Shown here: positions 53,721 through 58,063 of the stretch, one piece after another
Numbering within the stretch: position 1 is the first letter of the stretch
Layout of the letters: each line of letters starts with the position of its first letter
Assembly (NCBI GenBank): GCA_002304345.1
Contig: NEUU01000023.1
Location: 1 to 58,063, forward strand
Direction of reading: 5' to 3'
Origin: Verrucomicrobia bacterium Tous-C9LFEB
GTDB taxonomy: Bacteria; Verrucomicrobiota; Verrucomicrobiia; Methylacidiphilales; UBA1321
DNA length: 58,063 nt
Notes under the pieces: generated by a model
Told to the model about the DNA's origin: nothing
The model's database searches: none
The model's input: the letters and a program-made list of their open reading frames with translations, nothing else
Translations under genes and position numbers: made by a program

Positions 53721-54025
53721 GTTTTTTTGTACTGAAATTGATCTTTTTCACGACAGATTGATCACAATTTTATGCCTTCACCTCCTCACGACTTTCTCCT
53801 CCACTCCGTCATTTCGAGCTTGTCGAGAAATCAGCCCAGAAACCGAAAGAACCCCTCTCTTGTTTTTTGTCCGCCTGCCGGGTGCTCATGAAGTCCAATC
53901 GCCACAATCGCACATTAGTGCTACTTTACGCCCTTCCCCACACTTTCCACTTTACTTCCCGCTTTCCGTTCCTTTAGCTACGCTAACGATACTTTGTCTC
54001 TGATTTAACCGGAACTACTGACTTT
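53612..54025. other. Gene-free region between the pyrophosphatase and galT
   Basis: 414 bp. The first 110 bp are composite element copy 2. At 53807-53835 lies a second, shorter module (GTCATTTCGAGCTTGTCGAG followed by AAATCAGC), related to the 14961 and 51166 fragments. The remainder (53840-54025) is unremarkable and should contain the galT promoter; no coding potential seen. Confidence 0.65.
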
Positions 54026-55069
54026 ATGAGCACCGATTTGTCCGCTACCGATTTCCCCCATCGCCGCCTCAACCCCCTCACGGGCGATTGGATTCTCGTC
54101 TCGCCCCACCGCACGAAGCGCCCGTGGCTCGGCAAACAGGAGACCCTGCCCCACGCCAATCTCCCCGCGCACGATCCGAAGTGTCTGCTCTGTGCGGGCA
54201 ACGCCCGCATGAACGGCGAACTGAATCCCGACTACAAGGGCACTTTCGTTTTCACGAACGACTTCAGCGCCGTGCTCCCGGAAGCGGGTCAGCTCCCGCC
54301 CGACGCGTCGCCCCTGCTCCACAGCGAACCCGTCGCCGGTGTCTGCCGCGTGATTTGCTTTTCCCCGCGCCATGACCTGAGCTTGCCGCAGCTTCCCGTC
54401 GCCGCGATCGAAGGCGTGGTCAATACGTGGGCCGACCAAATCACCGACCTCGGCAAAAATCACAAGTGGGTCCAAGTGTTCGAAAACAAGGGCGAGGTCA
54501 TGGGCTGTTCCAATCCCCACCCCCATGGTCAGGTCTGGGCCACGAACACCATCCCGAACGAACCGGCCAAGGAAGATCGCAAGCAGCAGGAATACTTTGC
54601 GAAGAACGGCAAGCCGCTGCTCCTCGATTATCTCGCCACCGAAACCAAGCTCAAGGAACGCATCGTCGTTGAGAACGAAGACTGGGTGGTGCTCGTGCCG
54701 TATTGGGCCACGTGGCCGTACGAAACCCTGCTCCTGCCGCGCCGCCATGTGCAGCGTCTGCCGGACCTCACACCCGCCGAGCGCCGCAGTCTCGCTGAGA
54801 TTTTGAAGCGCCACCTCACCCGTTACGACAACTTGTTCCAGGTGTCCTTCCCCTACTCCATGGGCTGGCATGGCGCGCCGACCGACGGCAGCAATCATCC
54901 CCATTGGCAACTTCACGCCCACTTCTATCCGCCGCTCCTGCGCTCTGCCACGGTGAAAAAATTCATGGTCGGTTACGAGATGATGGCCGAGGGCCAGCGC
55001 GACCTCACCGCCGAACAAGCCGCCGACAAATTGCGCGGCCTCTCGGAAAAGCATTTCACCGAAGCGTAG
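54026..55069 (+). CDS. galT: Galactose-1-phosphate uridylyltransferase
   Basis: 347 aa, the normal size. [25 protein letters not shown] is the GalT opening, CLLCAGN holds the zinc-binding Cys pair, and the catalytic HPH triad lies in [13 protein letters not shown]. The C-terminal half includes [17 protein letters not shown] and GWHGAPTDG...[11 protein letters not shown]. It exchanges UMP between UDP-glucose and galactose-1-phosphate (Leloir pathway), using galactose freed by enzymes such as the GH36 at 39124. It is not clustered with galK or galE here. Confidence 0.96.
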   Translation: MSTDLSATDFPHRRLNPLTGDWILVSPHRTKRPWLGKQETLPHANLPAHDPKCLLCAGNARMNGELNPDYKGTFVFTNDFSAVLPEAGQLPPDASPLLHSEPVAGVCRVICFSPRHDLSLPQLPVAAIEGVVNTWADQITDLGKNHKWVQVFENKGEVMGCSNPHPHGQVWATNTIPNEPAKEDRKQQEYFAKNGKPLLLDYLATETKLKERIVVENEDWVVLVPYWATWPYETLLLPRRHVQRLPDLTPAERRSLAEILKRHLTRYDNLFQVSFPYSMGWHGAPTDGSNHPHWQLHAHFYPPLLRSATVKKFMVGYEMMAEGQRDLTAEQAADKLRGLSEKHFTEA

Positions 55070-55076
55070 TAGAAGA

Positions 55077-55184
55077 AAGTCCGCAGATTTCGCAGATGGA
55101 CGCAGATTTAAAGGCCTGATTTAACTTATCAGGAGAGAAAGCCTTTGTTTTTAATCTGTGTGAATCTGCGAAATCTGCGGACTT
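55077..55184. repeat. Long inverted repeat after galT
   Basis: Left arm AAGTCCGCAGATTTCGCAGA and its complement at the right (TCTGCGAAATCTGCGGACTT) form a 20-bp perfect stem. Inside is a second IR (AAGGC, CTGAT / ATCAG, GCCTT). It resembles widespread CGCAGATT-type repeats of other genomes and may stop galT transcription. Confidence 0.75.
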
Positions 55185-55210
55185 CCCCTTCCCCTTTCTA
55201 TTCCGATTGA

Positions 55211-56233
55211 GTGCGCACGCGTTTGCGTGCACACTCCGGCATCGTGGCGAAGCTCAAGAATCAGCCCCCCACCGCGCAGCCCGATCCCGCGCCGAAAGCG
55301 GTTGACCCCGTCGTCGCGGAATTCCTCGCGTGGAGCCGCGAAGAACGCGGGCAATCGCCCCTCACCGTCCGCAACTACGCGCAAGCTCTCGCCGAGTTTT
55401 ATCCCGGCGTAGCCCCGCGCCCGTGGTGGTCGCTCGAACAACGCGATTTCCGCAACTACCTGTACCGTCTCTCCCGCGAGCAAAAGCTCGGCCCGTCGTC
55501 CATTCGACTCCGCTTCGCCGCGCTCCGCTCCTTTTACCAGTACGGCCTCAAGATGGGCCGCATCAAAATCAATCCAGTCAAAGGCGTCCCCCTCCCCAAG
55601 CTCGCTCGCCGATTGCCCGTCTTCATGACCGAGCACCAAGTCATCGCCCTGCTCGACGCCCCGCACCGCCGCTGGGCCATGGAGTTGGTCAAGCTCGCCC
55701 GCAGCAGTGGCGAGAAGAAGCGCCCCCACTTCGCATGGAACGAATGGCAGATGTGGCGCGATGCCGCCATCCTCGAAACCTTCTACAGCTCGGGCATGCG
55801 TCTCAACGAACTCATCCAGCTCGATCGCAAAACCGTCGACTGGTCCAACGGCTGCGTCCGCGTCCTCGGCAAAGGCAGCAAGGAACGCCTCTGCCCCCTT
55901 GGCGAACCCGCCCTGCAGGCGCTCCGCCAATACCTCGACCTCTGCCCCTTCGAAACGAAATGGCTTTTTGTCTCCGCACAGGGAAAACGACTCAATGGCC
56001 GCACCGTCCAGCTCTTCCTCAAGACCTACCTGAAACTCGCCGGGCTGGATTACAAACTCACCCCGCACAAGCTCCGCCACACCTTCGCCACCCACCTGCT
56101 CGAGCACGGCGCCGACCTCCGCAGCGTGCAGGAACTGCTCGGCCATTCGCAACTCACCACAACCCAAATCTATACCTCCGTCTCCGTCGAACGCCTCAAG
56201 AAGGTGTATCAGGGCGCGCATCCCCGCGCCTGA
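55211..56233 (+). CDS. XerC/XerD-type tyrosine recombinase
   Basis: 340 aa from a GTG at 55211; a GTG 11 codons later also fits. The N-terminal SAM-like domain is VDPVVAEFLAWSREERGQSPLTVRNYAQALAEFYPG. All catalytic residues are present in order: Arg in SSGMRLNELIQL, Lys in VLGKGSKERLCPL, HxxR in HKLRHTFATHLLEHG, His in LLGHSQLTTTQIY, and the nucleophile Tyr in QIYTSVS. A ~25-residue insert (RSSGEKKRPHFAWNEWQMWRD) before the first catalytic Arg makes it longer than the usual 300 aa Xer. It is not beside a genomic island and is probably a housekeeping dimer-resolution enzyme. Confidence 0.9.
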   Translation: MRTRLRAHSGIVAKLKNQPPTAQPDPAPKAVDPVVAEFLAWSREERGQSPLTVRNYAQALAEFYPGVAPRPWWSLEQRDFRNYLYRLSREQKLGPSSIRLRFAALRSFYQYGLKMGRIKINPVKGVPLPKLARRLPVFMTEHQVIALLDAPHRRWAMELVKLARSSGEKKRPHFAWNEWQMWRDAAILETFYSSGMRLNELIQLDRKTVDWSNGCVRVLGKGSKERLCPLGEPALQALRQYLDLCPFETKWLFVSAQGKRLNGRTVQLFLKTYLKLAGLDYKLTPHKLRHTFATHLLEHGADLRSVQELLGHSQLTTTQIYTSVSVERLKKVYQGAHPRA

Positions 56234-56552
56234 AGGGGGGAGAGTTTTCAGTTCGAGGTTTTCAGTTTTCAGTGGGAGAAATCCCCCCCCTTTGCCCGAT
56301 CCCTCGCCTATGCTCGGGATGACGGAGTGTGAAAGTGGAGATCGTAATGCGATTTGCGCAGCAAATCAGCAACTGGGTCCAGCGTCACGCTGGGTCATCC
56401 CGAGTGTAGTCGAGGGATCGGGCAAAAGGGCGGTGGTAAGGACTACTCGTCAAGGAGCTTTTGCTCACCAACTCCCCCCCTGAAAACCGAAAACTTCGAA
56501 CTGAAAACTTTCTGGCGCACCGCGCCAGACGTGCTTTAATCAGCGCTTACCC
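56234..56552. other. Repeat-filled gap between the recombinase and waaA
   Basis: 319 bp. It contains composite element copy 3 in reverse orientation (56283-56393), directly joined to a second GTCATCCCGAG module in forward orientation (56394-56430). Short GTTTTCAGTTCGAGG- and GAAAACTTCGAACTGAAAAC-like stretches form another inverted pair (around 56248-56273 and 56482-56508). No gene seen. Confidence 0.7.
56283..56430. repeat. Composite hairpin element, copy 3, inverted, plus an extra module
   Basis: Read in reverse: CCAGCG-TGA-CGCTGG (56379-56393), GATTTGC-TGC-GCAAATC (56351-56367), CACACTCCGTCATCCCGAG, then GAGGGATCGGGCA. A further GTCATCCCGAG...GGGATCGGGCAA module continues forward to 56430, so the whole is a large inverted repeat. 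Confidence 0.7.
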
Positions 56553-57881
56553 ATGATTCGGTTTCTCCTGCAAGTCGGTTACAACGTCGCGTTCTTTGCG
56601 GCGGTTCTCGTCTCGTGGCCCTATTGGGCCTACCGCTTGTGGAAGCGCGGTCACTGGTGGCGCGACATCGAACAGCGCATCGGCATCTACAAGGGCATCA
56701 AGCAACGCCTCCCCCACGGCTGCGACATCTGGATTCACGCCGTCAGCGTCGGCGAAGTCATGCTCGCCAGCGTCCTCATCCAGCGCCTCCGCGAGCAGAA
56801 CCCCCACCTCACCATCGTCCTCAGCACCACCACCATCACCGGCCAACGCGTCGCCCGCAAACTCGAGGACGAACGCACCATCATCGTCTTCAATCCTGCC
56901 GACTTCCTCTGGTCCGTCCGGCATGCGTTCGAAACCTTCCGCCCGCGCCGACTCATCATGGTCGAGGCCGAAATCTGGCCCAACTACATCTGGTGCGCCA
57001 AGCGCCGCGGCATTCGCATCTACCTCGTCAACGCCCGCCTTTCCAAACGCAGCGAAGAACGTTTCCGCCTGCTACGCTGGATCACCCGCCCCGTCATGGA
57101 GGAAGTCGATCTCATCTTCGCGCAGAATGACGAAGACGTCGCCCGCCTCACCCGCGCCGGATTCTCCTCCGAGGCCATCTTCAATGTCGGCAGCATGAAG
57201 TACGACGTCGCCGACATGCCCGGTGCCGCACCCGCGGAAATCGACGCCTGGTGGTCGCTCCTCGGCTGGGACAAGAACGCCCCCATACTCCTCGGTGGCA
57301 GCACCCATTCCGGCGAAGAGGAAATCCTCGCCAAGATCTACCTCGAACTGCGCGAGCAATACCCCGCCCTGCGCCTCGTCCTCGCCCCCCGCCACGCCGA
57401 ACGCGGCAAGGCGATCTACGAAAAGTGCCTCGACCTCGGACTCAAGGTCGTTCTGCGCGGCGAACTCGAAGCCCCCCTCTCCAACGGCAGCACGCCCGAG
57501 GCCGTCGTGGTCAACAGCACCGGCGAACTCAAATCACTCTATCCCAAGGCCACGCTCGTCTTCGTCGGCAAAAGCTTGCGCGGCAGCGGCGGCCAGAACT
57601 TCATTGAAGCCGCCCGGCTCGGCGCTCCGATTCTCGTCGGTCCGAACATGCAGAATTTCCCGCAACAAACCCATGAGTTCGTCCGCCGTGGCGGACTCGT
57701 TCAAGTGAATGACGAGCTAGAGCTCGCCCAAAAGATTCGCGAACTCCTCGGCTCCGAAGCGCAGCGCACCGAACTCAGCGCCCGCGCCCTCCAGACCTTC
57801 CGCGACAATCTCGGTGCCGGTCGCACCACCGCGAAAATGATCCTCGCTTCCATCGATCAGGATAAGTCCAAAAAGAAGTAG
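56553..57881 (+). CDS. waaA: 3-deoxy-D-manno-octulosonic acid transferase
   Basis: 442 aa, usual for WaaA/KdtA. An N-terminal membrane anchor (about residues 5-28) precedes the GT30 domain: CDIWIHAVSVGEVMLASVLIQRLREQNPHLTIVLSTTTITGQRVA, then RLIMVEAEIWPNYIWCAKRRGIRIYLVNARLSKRS, GSTHSGEEEIL, LAPRHAERG and GQNFIEAARLGAPILVGPNMQNF. It adds Kdo to lipid A precursor on the inner face of the inner membrane, implying an LPS-type outer membrane. It stands alone; a weak CTCGCGGAGT...GGCGCGGAGG repeat fragment follows at 57892-57918. Confidence 0.94.
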   Translation: MIRFLLQVGYNVAFFAAVLVSWPYWAYRLWKRGHWWRDIEQRIGIYKGIKQRLPHGCDIWIHAVSVGEVMLASVLIQRLREQNPHLTIVLSTTTITGQRVARKLEDERTIIVFNPADFLWSVRHAFETFRPRRLIMVEAEIWPNYIWCAKRRGIRIYLVNARLSKRSEERFRLLRWITRPVMEEVDLIFAQNDEDVARLTRAGFSSEAIFNVGSMKYDVADMPGAAPAEIDAWWSLLGWDKNAPILLGGSTHSGEEEILAKIYLELREQYPALRLVLAPRHAERGKAIYEKCLDLGLKVVLRGELEAPLSNGSTPEAVVVNSTGELKSLYPKATLVFVGKSLRGSGGQNFIEAARLGAPILVGPNMQNFPQQTHEFVRRGGLVQVNDELELAQKIRELLGSEAQRTELSARALQTFRDNLGAGRTTAKMILASIDQDKSKKK

Positions 57882-58023
57882 AAAAATTTCTCGCGGAGTT
57901 CGCCAAGGCGCGGAGGTGGGGAAGGATGCCCTGCAAATTGAGAGAGACGTACTCTTCTCACATACTTGGGCATTACCCGATGAGTTGCGTTAAATCTCAA
58001 AATCCACTTTAGTCGCAACCTTA

Positions 58024-58063
58024 CCCCCCCCTTGCCCGATCCCTCGACTACGCTCGGGATGAC
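58024..58063. repeat. Partial composite-element module at the window edge
   Basis: TTGCCCGATCCCTCGACTAC followed by GCTCGGGATGAC, the reverse of the GTCATCCCGAG module at 53682 and 56394. It is cut by the window end, so its companion hairpins may follow. Confidence 0.6.

Noticed and set aside
55211..56233. Tyrosine recombinase as the integrase of a genomic island
   Set aside because: No attachment-site duplication at either tRNA, no phage or cargo genes nearby, and the protein looks like a Xer-type enzyme.
53612..56430. Repeated GTCATCCCGAG and hairpin modules considered as a CRISPR array
   Set aside because: Units are not regularly spaced, have no unique spacers, and no cas gene is present.

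Overview
The window looks like a chromosomal segment of a GC-rich, carbohydrate-degrading member of the Verrucomicrobiota. The grounds are a PEP-CTERM surface protein, an H-X9-DG pseudopilin, many glycoside hydrolases and Gfo/Idh/MocA-type enzymes, a WaaA (Kdo transferase) gene showing a Gram-negative envelope, and a YfbK-like VWA protein coupled to an ECF sigma factor. The phylum call is inference from gene content; no rRNA gene is present. There are two tRNAs (Ala-GGC, Leu-GAG), no CRISPR array, no prophage and no transposase gene.

Layout. 0.1-8.6 kb: a five-gene minus-strand operon (GH4, a clan GH-A hydrolase, two paralogous secreted proteins of which one carries PEP-CTERM, and a pseudopilin), a divergent AraC regulator and a sialate O-acetylesterase-like enzyme. 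8.9-14.8 kb: two ECF sigma operons. The first pairs the sigma factor with a membrane VWA protein carrying an anti-sigma-like N-terminus. The second has sigma, a small membrane protein, a small secreted protein and a short secretin-domain protein, all tightly coupled. 15.0-26.7 kb: a glycerol/dihydroxyacetone locus: AraC, dhaL1, glpK, glpD, an OprB-type porin, glpF, dhaK, dhaL2 and a giant dhaM-HPr-EI fusion. 27.2-31.6 kb: prfC and a GH31 glucosidase. 31.7-36.8 kb: tRNA-Ala and a sulfate ABC transporter operon with an M14-like peptidase inserted between the binding protein and the permeases. 36.9-49.2 kb: an oxidoreductase, tag, a GH36 alpha-galactosidase, a DUF485/symporter pair, a GH130 phosphorylase, and a sugar catabolic set (class II aldolase, LacI, PfkB kinase, fucose-isomerase-like protein). 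49.3-58.1 kb: a second LacI regulator, a phosphoribosyltransferase, an ankyrin protein, tRNA-Leu, a DHH-family pyrophosphatase, galT, a Xer-type recombinase and waaA.

How the parts fit. Glycerol enters through the porin and GlpF, is phosphorylated by GlpK and oxidised by GlpD to DHAP. Dihydroxyacetone is phosphorylated by DhaK/DhaL, with the fused DhaM carrying a complete PEP-to-DhaM phosphorelay in one polypeptide. Oligosaccharides are cut by the GH4, GH31, GH36 and GH130 enzymes; GalT handles galactose-1-phosphate, and the isomerase/kinase/aldolase set could form a complete three-step ketose pathway.

The most unusual non-coding signal is a set of dispersed repeats. Five copies of a twin-hairpin repeat (52 bp in four copies, expanded to 120 bp in one) keep a fixed GGCG/CGCC frame while the inner 4 bp of each stem change in a compensatory way. 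One copy lies in-frame inside the VWA gene. A second composite hairpin element abuts or swallows the stop codons of two genes, and a third MITE-like element occurs twice in opposite orientation. All coordinates and motifs come from reading the sequence; no database search or computation was possible.
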